A DNA stretch of 12,387 nucleotides from Podochytrium sp. JEL0797. Its lineage: Eukaryota; Chytridiomycota; Chytridiomycetes; Chytridiales; Chytriomycetaceae. Shown one piece after another: positions 6,535-12,387 of the stretch; positions within the stretch are counted from its first letter, which is position 1; each line of letters opens with the position of its first letter. The stretch lies in NCBI GenBank assembly GCA_027596195.1, contig JADGJG010000795.1:1-12387 (forward strand). The letters are read 5' to 3'. The position numbers and the translations under genes were made by a program. The notes below the pieces were generated by a model. The model made no database searches, was not told where the DNA came from, and saw only the letters and a list, made by a program, of their open reading frames with translations.

Positions 6535-7503
6535 TACAGGGGTTTTGGATGCGGGTGCCATTAATTTTTGGAACTTGATGTGCGTTCTAGTCACAGGATT
6601 CGTCACGGCGAACGTTTCGTCAATCTCCTCAGGATCGATTTGATCCGTAATGAATGTTTTAAAAAACTCTTCCAGGATCAGGAATGCCGACGCGGATCGG
6701 CCACGCCACCTTTTCCAATCATAAATTTTGCGGGAAGTTAGGAACCGTTTATATTTCTCCTGCTCATCCGGTTTCTGTTCTAGAATCTCATACGTTTGAA
6801 GTAGAATAGATGCCACACCACACATCCATTTATTTACGCCGTACTCTATTGCCTGATCCACGTGATTTGAATCAATAATCAGGGGGCCGTCGTTGTTTGT
6901 ATCCACCATCATATCCTGGAATCCGCCAATCAGAGGGATTTCGCGTCTCTGTACCCGGAAAGATGCACCTTCGATGATATACTCTACATTTTGAGCCGTG
7001 TCGAGTTTTTCGATCAGAATATCCTCGCATTTTAAATCCATATGGTACATTTGAAAGTGTCGGTTCATTGCATACAAACCGACCAGGATTTGGAAAATGA
7101 TGTTGTACAATGTGGGAATGTCTTCTTTTTGAAGATACTCTTTGAAATTTATGGTGCCGGCGTTGGTCGGGGCATCGTAGATCATCAAATTCTTCGAAAG
7201 TTCCGAGTCCCCGCGAAGGACGTCCCAATGAAGATTCAGTATGAAATTGTCGCATACATCCTCGAACAGCAATTGATTCGTCAACGTCATCATCAACGGA
7301 CACACCCACACGTGACCATGGTAGGATTTTTTTTGTTTCAATTTTTCCAAAAATTCAGCGTACGTCGTGCAAACAACCTCCCCGACATCACAGGCTACAT
7401 GTCTTTTTTGGGTTGTGCACTTGCCTTCGGTACGAAGGGGCATTTTCTGCTGATCTCTTATCAGGTTGATGAATTCGGTCAATTGTCTCCGGTAGTCTCT
7501 CAT
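6532..7503 (-). CDS. Degenerate protein kinase-like protein (possible pseudokinase)
   Basis: A 323-residue protein whose centre resembles the C lobe of a protein kinase. YHMDLKCEDILIE (153-165) fits the catalytic loop HxDLKxxN with Asp156 and Lys158 kept but Asp161 in place of the usual Asn. Where the metal-binding DFG should come, the sequence is PLIGGFQDM (190-198), without the Asp. The stretch IFQILVGLYAMNRHF (136-150) fits the preceding helix. No clear glycine-rich loop or VAIK lysine was found. This suggests a weak or inactive kinase, perhaps a scaffold. The frame could begin at 7572, but the ATG at 7503 is preferred because a shared leader element lies at 7513-7537 and the longer form would run into the divergent gene's leader. 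The fibre-like gene follows 21 bp downstream. Confidence 0.65.
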   Translation of the reverse strand: MRDYRRQLTEFINLIRDQQKMPLRTEGKCTTQKRHVACDVGEVVCTTYAEFLEKLKQKKSYHGHVWVCPLMMTLTNQLLFEDVCDNFILNLHWDVLRGDSELSKNLMIYDAPTNAGTINFKEYLQKEDIPTLYNIIFQILVGLYAMNRHFQMYHMDLKCEDILIEKLDTAQNVEYIIEGASFRVQRREIPLIGGFQDMMVDTNNDGPLIIDSNHVDQAIEYGVNKWMCGVASILLQTYEILEQKPDEQEKYKRFLTSRKIYDWKRWRGRSASAFLILEEFFKTFITDQIDPEEIDETFAVTNPVTRTHIKFQKLMAPASKTPV

Positions 7504-7512
7504 TCCAGATTC

Positions 7513-7537
7513 TACAATGAGCTTTGGAAAAGAAAAT
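7513..7537 (-). promoter_or_regulatory. Shared leader element before the kinase-like gene
   Basis: Minus strand: TTTTCTTTTCCAAAGC then TCATTGTA, 9 bp before the ATG at 7503. It lies in the 79-bp divergent gap shared with the glycosyltransferase gene. Confidence 0.45.
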
Positions 7538-7552
7538 GCGGAAAATTTTCGG

Positions 7553-7576
7553 ATTCTTTCTTTGGGCCCCATTTTA
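7553..7576 (+). promoter_or_regulatory. Shared leader element before the SPY/OGT-like gene
   Basis: ATTCTTTCTTTGGGCC then CCATTTTA, ending 6 bp before the ATG at 7583. It supports that ATG over an earlier in-frame one at 7517. Confidence 0.35.
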
Positions 7577-7582
7577 AAACAG

Positions 7583-9784
7583 ATGGCACCTCAACTTACT
7601 TTGACCAATTGGAAAAACGCGTACGTCTCGTTGACAAATACGTATGCACGGGCTCAGAAACAATTGTCCGATACAGGGGTCGTGGACAACGAAAATTATA
7701 TCCGATGCATCCACGAAAGCGGGGAACTCGCGACATTATTAAACAAGGAAATGAACCCCATCGAAACGAACCGCAACAAGGATGCTGTGAAGCAAGTCTT
7801 TTTCATTCATGGCGAGTTGCTGATTCGTACGGTCGGTATCAACGTGGCGCGAACCAGTCTCGAACCGAATCACAAGAATACGTTGCAGACGGCGATCGGG
7901 GCCCTTCGCATTGTCTTGAATCTTGATCCGTTCCATGCCGAGGCGGCCGAATTGATCAAAATTTCCTACATTTACCTCACCATGTTCAACAGCGACGTGC
8001 AAGAAAATTTGACCCTGTTGAACCAAGTGACGCTGTTTTCGCCCTGTGATTACCAATTGCAATACAATCTCGGATTCTTGCATCAACGCGTCAATCATTT
8101 CGAAGAAGCCCTCTCGCATTACAAATTGTCGCTCGGCATCATTGAATTGGAACTCCACCAACAACCGGCACGCACACCCGATCAACAAAAGGGGTTGACG
8201 GATTTCAAAATCAAAAACTTGAATGGGCTCGGTGGAATCTATTTTTCCATCCAGGATCGTGAATTGGCGACCGTGTATTTCAAAAAGGCGCTTGAAATTG
8301 CTCCTACCGACCCCGATATTCACAACCAATTGGGGGTCGTGAATACAGAACTCCGTTTCACGGACGAGGCCGTTTTTCATTACATGGAGGCCATCAAGTA
8401 CGCATCGAAGGCGAGTATCTCCACCGACAAGGAAATGCTTCTTGCGAGTATCTACATGAACATGGGGTTGGCGAAATGTTATGAATGCGATTTCACGGGG
8501 GCGATCGAGTGTTACAACAAGGCTCTGAAATACAAACCGCGTTTGAGTCTCGCGTACCAGAACAAATTGCTCGATTTGAATTACATTTCGCATTTGATTG
8601 AAGATCCCATGTACATTTCCAAGTTGCACAAGAATATCAACAAGGTGTATGAAAAAGTGGTCACCACCACCCCGAAAGGGTACAAGCGGAAATCAAAGGG
8701 TCAGAAACTCGTGCTCGGATTTGTGTCGGGAGATTTCATTTGTCATCCCGTCTCGTTTTTCATTTCGTCCCTCTTGAAGAATTTGGATCCCTTGAAGTTC
8801 GATCTGTTTTGTTATTCGGTCAAAGTGACGAAACTCGACGAACTGTTTCCGGAATGCACGTGGCGATGCGTCAAGAACGTGAACGCTCCTGATTTCGCGA
8901 AACAGATTCGAGACGATGCAGTGGATATCTTGTTCGATTTGTCCGCGCATACGGGCGACAACCGTCTCGATACGTTCGTGCTAAAACCGGCCCCGATCCA
9001 AATCAGTTATTGCGGTTACCCCGGCACGAGTGGAATCAAATCCATGGATTACCATATCACCGACAAAGTGGCCGATAGTGTGGAATCGGAGAAATACTAT
9101 TCGGAAAAATTGGTGTACATGTCCAAATGTTTCCTCTGTTATACTCCCACGGTCCCTCTTTCGTCGTTGCCACCCATCCGTTCCGATTGCCCCGATTTCA
9201 TCACGTTCGGATCTTTCAACCGGTTCAACAAAATCAACAAGAATCTCATTTCTGTATGGGAACGTATTCTCGTGGCGATCCCAACGGCGCGTCTCGTGAT
9301 GAAAACCAAAGAATTTCTCACGCCCAAAATCTTGGACTTTTTCAAATCGTGTTTCACGGACCCGTTGGCGTATGCGCGCGTCGATATCCTGCCGTATTCG
9401 GACACGTACCTCGACCATCTCAACGACTACAACAAAATCGATGTGGCCCTCGATTCGTTCCCGTATTCAGGCACGACCACGAGTTGCGAGGCCTTGTTGA
9501 TGGGATGCCCCGTCTTGACCCTCTTTGATTCGGTTCGTCACTACCATGCTCAAAACGTGACTTCGAGTTTAATGATTCATTCCGATTTGAAAGAATACGT
9601 TACCGATTCGCAAGACGCCTACATTGCCAAGGCGATCGAATTGTCAAAAACGGTTCCTGGCTCCAAGGATTTGAAAATGCGGATTCGAAACACGTTCGTG
9701 CATGGACCCGTATGCAACGCTCCCCAATTTGCTCGCGAATTTGGCGACAAATTGCTCGAAGTGTACGCAAACCACAAATTTTAA
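7583..9784 (+). CDS. TPR protein O-glycosyltransferase of the SPINDLY/OGT family (GT41)
   Basis: A 733-residue enzyme that would attach a single sugar (GlcNAc or fucose) to Ser/Thr of nuclear and cytoplasmic proteins. The N-terminal half holds TPR-like helix pairs, clearest at about 159-185, 212-241, 246-275 and 290-320, which present substrates. The catalytic half starts near 375: LGFVSGDFICHP with active-site-region His388, DLSAHTGDNRLDTF (452-465), KPAPIQISYCGYPGTSG (468-484), DYHITDKVADS (489-499), FGSFNRFNKINKN (542-554), Lys574 in MKTK, and DSFPYSGTTTSCEALLMGCP (624-643). The DSFPYSGTTTSCE form and the CFLCYTP segment (516-522) are closer to plant SPINDLY and bacterial members than to animal OGT, so the donor could be GDP-fucose instead of UDP-GlcNAc. 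An ATG at 7517 would add 22 residues. Its stop overlaps that of the next, convergent gene. Confidence 0.9.
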   Translation: MAPQLTLTNWKNAYVSLTNTYARAQKQLSDTGVVDNENYIRCIHESGELATLLNKEMNPIETNRNKDAVKQVFFIHGELLIRTVGINVARTSLEPNHKNTLQTAIGALRIVLNLDPFHAEAAELIKISYIYLTMFNSDVQENLTLLNQVTLFSPCDYQLQYNLGFLHQRVNHFEEALSHYKLSLGIIELELHQQPARTPDQQKGLTDFKIKNLNGLGGIYFSIQDRELATVYFKKALEIAPTDPDIHNQLGVVNTELRFTDEAVFHYMEAIKYASKASISTDKEMLLASIYMNMGLAKCYECDFTGAIECYNKALKYKPRLSLAYQNKLLDLNYISHLIEDPMYISKLHKNINKVYEKVVTTTPKGYKRKSKGQKLVLGFVSGDFICHPVSFFISSLLKNLDPLKFDLFCYSVKVTKLDELFPECTWRCVKNVNAPDFAKQIRDDAVDILFDLSAHTGDNRLDTFVLKPAPIQISYCGYPGTSGIKSMDYHITDKVADSVESEKYYSEKLVYMSKCFLCYTPTVPLSSLPPIRSDCPDFITFGSFNRFNKINKNLISVWERILVAIPTARLVMKTKEFLTPKILDFFKSCFTDPLAYARVDILPYSDTYLDHLNDYNKIDVALDSFPYSGTTTSCEALLMGCPVLTLFDSVRHYHAQNVTSSLMIHSDLKEYVTDSQDAYIAKAIELSKTVPGSKDLKMRIRNTFVHGPVCNAPQFAREFGDKLLEVYANHKF

Positions 9785-10167
9785 ATGTAGACGAATTCAA
9801 TTTCCTGGGCATCCGGAAACAATCGTTTCAGGGCTTTTGTTGTATTTGTTGTTTTTGATAATTTGGAAGTCTCTGTTTTCGGGGTGGACGACCAATCAAT
9901 CCAGATATGTGAGGGTTTGACGAAACGGACCGTATACCCTTTTCGCGCCAGGGCAAGCATAATATACGTGGCGCATGAATTCATCGTGTACCCGCGCCGA
10001 TGCGTCAATAAGATGGGCACATCAAACACGATCTGCGTTTGGTTGCATCGCTTGTTGGTCTCGACAATCGACTCGATACATTTTGCCAGGACGGCCCCAT
10101 AGATATCGTCGTCCGTGTACTCATTCTTTTTCTTTTCCAATCGCAGCTTCGAGAGACTGGGAATCAT
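9781..10167 (-). CDS. Small conserved protein of unknown function
   Basis: A 128-residue alpha/beta protein. The central part (46-92) alternates strand and helix: IVFDVPILL, a TMNSCATYIMLALARKGYTV helix-strand unit, then KPSHIWIDW. I recall short giant-virus proteins with the same order (a VP strand, a Cys-containing helix before a GxxV strand, and a final I-x-W), but cannot name the family or a function. The start is the ATG at 10167; the frame also opens with a GTG at 10218. The ATG is favoured by a shared leader element that ends 5 bp before it. The gene converges on the SPY/OGT-like gene and the two stop codons share the bases TTAA at 9781-9784. Confidence 0.7.
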   Translation of the reverse strand: MIPSLSKLRLEKKKNEYTDDDIYGAVLAKCIESIVETNKRCNQTQIVFDVPILLTHRRGYTMNSCATYIMLALARKGYTVRFVKPSHIWIDWSSTPKTETSKLSKTTNTTKALKRLFPDAQEIEFVYI

Positions 10168-10172
10168 CTTTT

Positions 10173-10199
10173 TACTGTATGAGCCTGAGAAAAGAAGCC
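10173..10199 (-). promoter_or_regulatory. Shared leader element before the small conserved gene
   Basis: Minus strand: GGCTTCTTTTCTCAGGC then TCATACAGTA, 5 bp before the ATG at 10167. It resembles most closely the element before 2836, which ends CAGTA too. Confidence 0.35.
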
Positions 10200-10216
10200 T
10201 TCGCAAAATGTAAATC

Positions 10217-10284
10217 ACGTTTAATCACATGAATTAACGTAAATTAGGAGCCTGTGTTCGCTCGACTCTGCCGAGCTCCTCGGC
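10217..10284. other. Two inverted repeats in the divergent gap between 10167 and 10333
   Basis: The 165-bp gap holds no gene. ACGTTTAAT (10217-10225) pairs with ATTAACGT (10233-10240) with one bulged T around a 7-base loop. GCCGAG (10270-10275) pairs perfectly with CTCGGC (10279-10284) around CTC, a GC-rich hairpin unusual among the A/T-rich gaps here. Either might be a regulatory site; both are short enough to be chance. Confidence 0.3.
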
Positions 10285-10332
10285 GCGCTCAGAATCCAAA
10301 CTCGAAACCTTGCGTATAAGACAAAACAATAA

Positions 10333-11538
10333 ATGGTCTCCATCGACAAAACGACGGGTCTCATTCGCGACGAAAACGCACTCATCGTCTGTCCCGCCTC
10401 GTGTCCCGTAATCGATACAAATGAACCTTTCACTGAGATTGATAACGTAGAGTACTGCGAAGACGGGACGGTCATGCGCCTGTACCACCATGAAAACGAA
10501 TGGAAATTGGCGACACGCCGGTGCATCGACGCAAGAACGAGTTTTTGGGGTTCCCCGCGGTCTTTTTTTGATTTGTTTTCGGATATTTTTCAATGGGAAC
10601 ACGATCTGAATTGCCTCGACGCGAACCTCACGTACGTGTTTGTACTCAACCATTCTGAAAACATGTACGTGATCAGACACCCAACCAACCATTTGGTGTT
10701 GGTGGAAATCCTTGAAACCGCAACGGGGCTCGCTCGCGACCGCGTATTGCCCATAGGAATCTGTTCCGATATCCGTCTTCCGCGGCTCGTGCGCGATCTA
10801 CGAGAAGAGAGTTTTGCGCACCGCGGCTTGATTCGCAAAACGGCCGAAGGAACTTGTTCCAAATGGGATTTTGATCGATACAAGGCGATGGTGCGGTTGC
10901 GCGGGAATCCGAAAAAGTTGACGCATCGCTTGATTGAACTCGTGCAAGCCAACGTCCTCGAGGACCAAACGCTCTTCATTCATCATTACGGGTTTTACGG
11001 AGGTCAAATCGATCAACTTCATGAAACACTCGACCAAATAGAACAGTTTGTTCAATTCGTGTACACCTTGTATCAACATACGCATATCCAACACCTCTAC
11101 CGAATGGACGAGACGCATCCGTTCTTGCGCACGGTCAAGCATTTGCATTCCATCTATAAACAAGAAGGGAGCAAAGTGTCCGTGGATACGGTGAGAATGT
11201 TGATTACGCGCATCCCGACGCACGTCTTGATTTCCTTGCTGGACAAGTTAAACAAACAAATCCATCCTGGTTGTGCGCGTGAGAGTCGAGGGGGGGTCGG
11301 CGGTGATGATGGTGGCGACCGAGGCGGTCGAGGCCTCGGTCTCGGTCTCGGTCTCGGTCGGGGTCAAGGAGGTCAAGGAGGTCGAGGCCGCAGTCGTCGA
11401 GGGGGTCAAGGTGGTCGAGGCCGCGGTCGCCGAGTGGGTCATGATGGTGGTGGTGGTGGGAGACATCACGGGATTGTTACAGAACAACCGGGCCAAATCC
11501 ATATCGATCACGTGCGGGATGAAGGTCCTTCGCGGTGA
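10333..11538 (+). CDS. RNA-ligase-like protein with Arg/Gly-rich C-terminal tail
   Basis: A 401-residue protein. Residues 8-130 resemble the nucleotidyltransferase fold of T4 Rnl1-type RNA ligases: TGLIRDENALIV (8-19), then CEDGTVMRLYHHENEWKLATRR (42-63, in two pieces the motif I region and the following strands), and HPTNHLVLVEI (116-126), which fits the P-x-N-R-I-V motif. AEGT (171-174) with YKAMVRLRG (183-191) could be motifs IV and V. In motif I the attacking lysine should precede EDG, but Cys42 is there, so ligase activity is doubtful. Residues 195-310 are helical. From 316 the protein turns into an RGG/GL-rich tail (RGGQGGRGRGRR at 356-367) suited to RNA binding. That tail lies antisense to the stalk gene at 11248-11757. 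Start is the first ATG, after an A-rich leader lacking the shared element. Family assignment is moderate. Confidence 0.65.
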   Translation: MVSIDKTTGLIRDENALIVCPASCPVIDTNEPFTEIDNVEYCEDGTVMRLYHHENEWKLATRRCIDARTSFWGSPRSFFDLFSDIFQWEHDLNCLDANLTYVFVLNHSENMYVIRHPTNHLVLVEILETATGLARDRVLPIGICSDIRLPRLVRDLREESFAHRGLIRKTAEGTCSKWDFDRYKAMVRLRGNPKKLTHRLIELVQANVLEDQTLFIHHYGFYGGQIDQLHETLDQIEQFVQFVYTLYQHTHIQHLYRMDETHPFLRTVKHLHSIYKQEGSKVSVDTVRMLITRIPTHVLISLLDKLNKQIHPGCARESRGGVGGDDGGDRGGRGLGLGLGLGRGQGGQGGRGRSRRGGQGGRGRGRRVGHDGGGGGRHHGIVTEQPGQIHIDHVRDEGPSR

Positions 11539-11757
11539 AAAGGATTCTAAATCCGCCACCACGGGAGGACTACTGATTTTTTGAAGTTCGTGGTCCAGTA
11601 CGTCGAGGGTTTTGTTGTAGAGATTGAGATCGTTCACACGAGTTTCCAAAGATTCAATTTTTTGGGTGAGGCTGATCGTCTCGATCATTTGTTCCGTGTA
11701 TTTTGTGTAATAGAACCAAACCAAGATCAGCAATACAACCACGATGAACGAGTTCAT
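11248..11757 (-). CDS. Membrane-anchored coiled-coil protein with Thr-rich stalk
   Basis: A 169-residue protein in three parts. Residues 4-17 (FIVVVLLILVWFYY) are one membrane helix right at the N terminus, likely a signal anchor. Residues 21-62 have heptad-spaced Ile/Leu (QMIETISLTQKIESLETRVN onward), a probable coiled coil. Residues 98-164 are extremely Thr/Ser/Pro/Ala-rich, with TETETETE at 134-141, like a mucin-type stalk that could be O-glycosylated. No enzyme motif is seen. The first ATG is used and directly follows a 22-bp perfect palindrome. The last 291 bp are antisense to the RNA-ligase-like gene, so both C-terminal tails come from the same repetitive DNA. Codons in the coiled-coil part look like the other genes here, supporting that it is real. 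Confidence 0.65.
   Translation of the reverse strand: MNSFIVVVLLILVWFYYTKYTEQMIETISLTQKIESLETRVNDLNLYNKTLDVLDHELQKISSPPVVADLESFSPRRTFIPHVIDMDLARLFCNNPVMSPTTTTIMTHSATAASTTLTPSTTAASTSLTSLTPTETETETEASTASVATIITADPPSTLTRTTRMDLFV
11335..11430. repeat. Short tandem repeats read as protein tails on both strands
   Basis: Four CTCGGT copies at 11335-11358 are followed by GGTCAAGGA/GGTCGAGG-type units to about 11430. The plus strand gives GL and RGG repeats in the RNA-ligase-like protein; the minus strand gives TE and Thr/Ser repeats in the stalk protein. The 6-bp unit keeps both frames open. Confidence 0.75.
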
Positions 11758-11779
11758 TTTTATTTGAATTCAAATAAAA
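11758..11779. promoter_or_regulatory. 22-bp perfect palindrome directly upstream of the stalk gene
   Basis: TTTTATTTGAA is followed at once by its reverse complement TTCAAATAAAA, centred on GAATTC, ending at the base next to the ATG at 11757. It may be an operator or promoter site for the stalk gene, or, transcribed, a hairpin in its leader. It lies in the 82-bp divergent gap with the gene at 11840. Confidence 0.5.
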
Positions 11780-11810
11780 TAAAATTCCATTCCAGGCGTA
11801 CTGTACTTCG

Positions 11811-11838
11811 TTTTTCTTCTTTTCTCCAACCCATACTA
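11811..11838 (+). promoter_or_regulatory. Shared leader element before the second fibre-like gene
   Basis: A T-rich TTTTTCTTCTTTTCTCCAAC followed by CCATACTA, one base before the ATG at 11840. The AACCCATA core is the same as before 1948. Confidence 0.45.
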
Positions 11839-11839
11839 G

Positions 11840-12316
11840 ATGTCCTACGATCGAGATTGTTTTATTCAAGGAATCAGTATTTTTGATTCCAGCGCTTCCA
11901 CAACCACAACGGGATCGCTCGTTACCTATGGAGGAATCACGATCCTTGCGACCTCCGATTCGTCCAACTTGTCTTCGGGGGGGACCTTCACAACCCTCGG
12001 TGGAATGGCCATCAACAAAACCTTGTATCTCGGGAGTGGATCGATTGATACGGGCTCGTTGGCTACTGGATTTTCGTTACGCGTAGGCGGGATTCCTGCG
12101 TTTGGAATCACTGCCACCCAAGGAACGGTCTATATTCCCGGAACCGCGGATGCGTCGGCTTCGGCCACGAACGCCTCACTTTATGTCGCCGGAGGTGTCT
12201 CGATTGGAAAATCCGTCTTTGTGGCCACGGGCTTGACGGCAGCCAACTTGTACGCCACAACTTCCTTGAACGCGCCTTCCGCCACCATTCTGTGTTTGTG
12301 GAGAAGAACGCGTTGA
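11840..12316 (+). CDS. Fibre-like repeat protein, frame broken near its end
   Basis: The 158 residues read before the stop are Ser/Thr/Gly/Ala-rich and built of degenerate repeats of the trimeric-fibre type: TTTTGSLVTYGGITI (21-35), GGTFTTLGGMAINKTLYLGS (47-66) and TNASLYVAGGVSIGKSVFVA (110-129). The first is closest to the fibre-like gene at 5941-6510, so the two are probably paralogous in that region. The last residues, LCLWRRTR, do not fit the pattern. From about 12289 frame 1 instead reads SVFVEKNALTGGNSVNSSGS and stays open, Gly/Ser-rich, to the window edge. So a frameshift near 12270-12300 (biological, or a sequencing or assembly error) probably splits a longer gene that leaves the window. 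The ATG follows a shared leader element by one base. Confidence 0.6.
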   Translation: MSYDRDCFIQGISIFDSSASTTTTGSLVTYGGITILATSDSSNLSSGGTFTTLGGMAINKTLYLGSGSIDTGSLATGFSLRVGGIPAFGITATQGTVYIPGTADASASATNASLYVAGGVSIGKSVFVATGLTAANLYATTSLNAPSATILCLWRRTR

Positions 12317-12387
12317 CGGGCGGGAATTCGGTTAATAGTTCAGGGTCTTCGAGAGCAAGTGGGGGTGGTTTCGAAAGCGTGGATTCA
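12289..12387 (+). CDS. Probable continuation of the second fibre-like gene in a shifted frame (partial)
   Basis: Frame 1 is open from upstream of 12289 to the window end and gives SVFVEKNALTGGN and a Gly/Ser-rich run. SVFVEKNAL resembles SVFVATGL in the repeat ending at residue 132 of the gene before, which suggests the same protein in another frame. It has no start codon of its own in a good place. The stretch is short, so this rests on one repeat match. Confidence 0.35.

Noticed and set aside
7042..7926. 294-codon open frame on the plus strand
   Set aside because: It straddles the kinase-like gene (antisense) and the start of the SPY/OGT-like gene in the wrong frame, and no motif fits.
7739..8629. 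296-codon open frame on the minus strand
   Set aside because: It mirrors the TPR half of the SPY/OGT-like gene; skewed codon use leaves the opposite strand free of stops. No leader element or family motif.
10234..11223. Minus-strand open frames of 101-152 codons under the RNA-ligase-like gene
   Set aside because: Low-quality mirror frames without motifs; the plus frame matches a known fold.
11273..11584. Third frame (plus) with Val/Glu/Ala repeats in the overlap region
   Set aside because: Only a by-product of the six-base repeats; no leader, no family, start inside the RNA-ligase-like gene.

Overview
This window looks like a piece of a nucleocytoplasmic large DNA virus (giant virus, Nucleocytoviricota), probably an alga- or protist-infecting relative of the mimivirus/phycodnavirus branch. 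The reasons are a family B DNA polymerase segment with viral motifs, a small two-helix membrane protein with a PTxNNPYMN-type motif that recurs in giant viruses, a viral-style mix of phosphatase, deubiquitinase, kinase-like protein and glycosyltransferases, intronless genes on both strands with gaps of 0-160 bp, short A/T-rich leaders and no Shine-Dalgarno pattern. Assignment below phylum level is inference. No tRNA, rRNA, CRISPR array or transposon was seen.

Layout, left to right. 1-192: 3' end of an unknown reading frame, possibly coiled coil. 180-1370 (+): a family B DNA polymerase piece that keeps motifs A and B but lacks the exonuclease domain and motif C, and carries an extra domain of about 95 residues. 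1331-1894 (-): dual-specificity phosphatase. 1948-2784 (+): basic protein with a duplicated Trp/Cys motif. 2836-3459 (+): conserved giant-virus membrane protein. 3489-4577 (+): ubiquitin-specific protease with complete active site. 4536-5798 (-): GT4-type glycosyltransferase. 5828-5956: tandem 28-bp repeats, each with a small hairpin, amplified from the 3' end of the next gene. 5941-6510 (-): fibre-like virion protein. 6532-7503 (-): degenerate protein kinase. 7583-9784 (+): TPR plus SPINDLY/OGT-type glycosyltransferase. 9781-10167 (-): small conserved protein. 10333-11538 (+): RNA-ligase-like protein with an RGG tail. 11248-11757 (-): membrane-anchored coiled-coil protein with a Thr-rich stalk, overlapping the previous gene by 291 bp on the opposite strand. 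11840-12316 (+): second fibre-like protein, whose frame breaks near 12290.

Two themes tie the genes together. First, two glycosyltransferases lie among two fibre-like Ser/Thr/Gly-rich proteins and a Thr-rich membrane stalk protein, which would fit a virion-surface glycosylation module (inference). Second, the deubiquitinase, phosphatase, kinase-like protein and nucleocytoplasmic-type SPY/OGT enzyme are all post-translational modifiers that could act on host proteins.

Eight of the thirteen complete or near-complete genes share a short leader element: a T-rich run ending TTTC, five or six bases, then YCAY and TA, ending 0-17 bp before the ATG. It was found by eye and probably marks one expression class. 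The polymerase piece, deubiquitinase, GT4 enzyme, RNA-ligase-like gene and stalk gene lack it.
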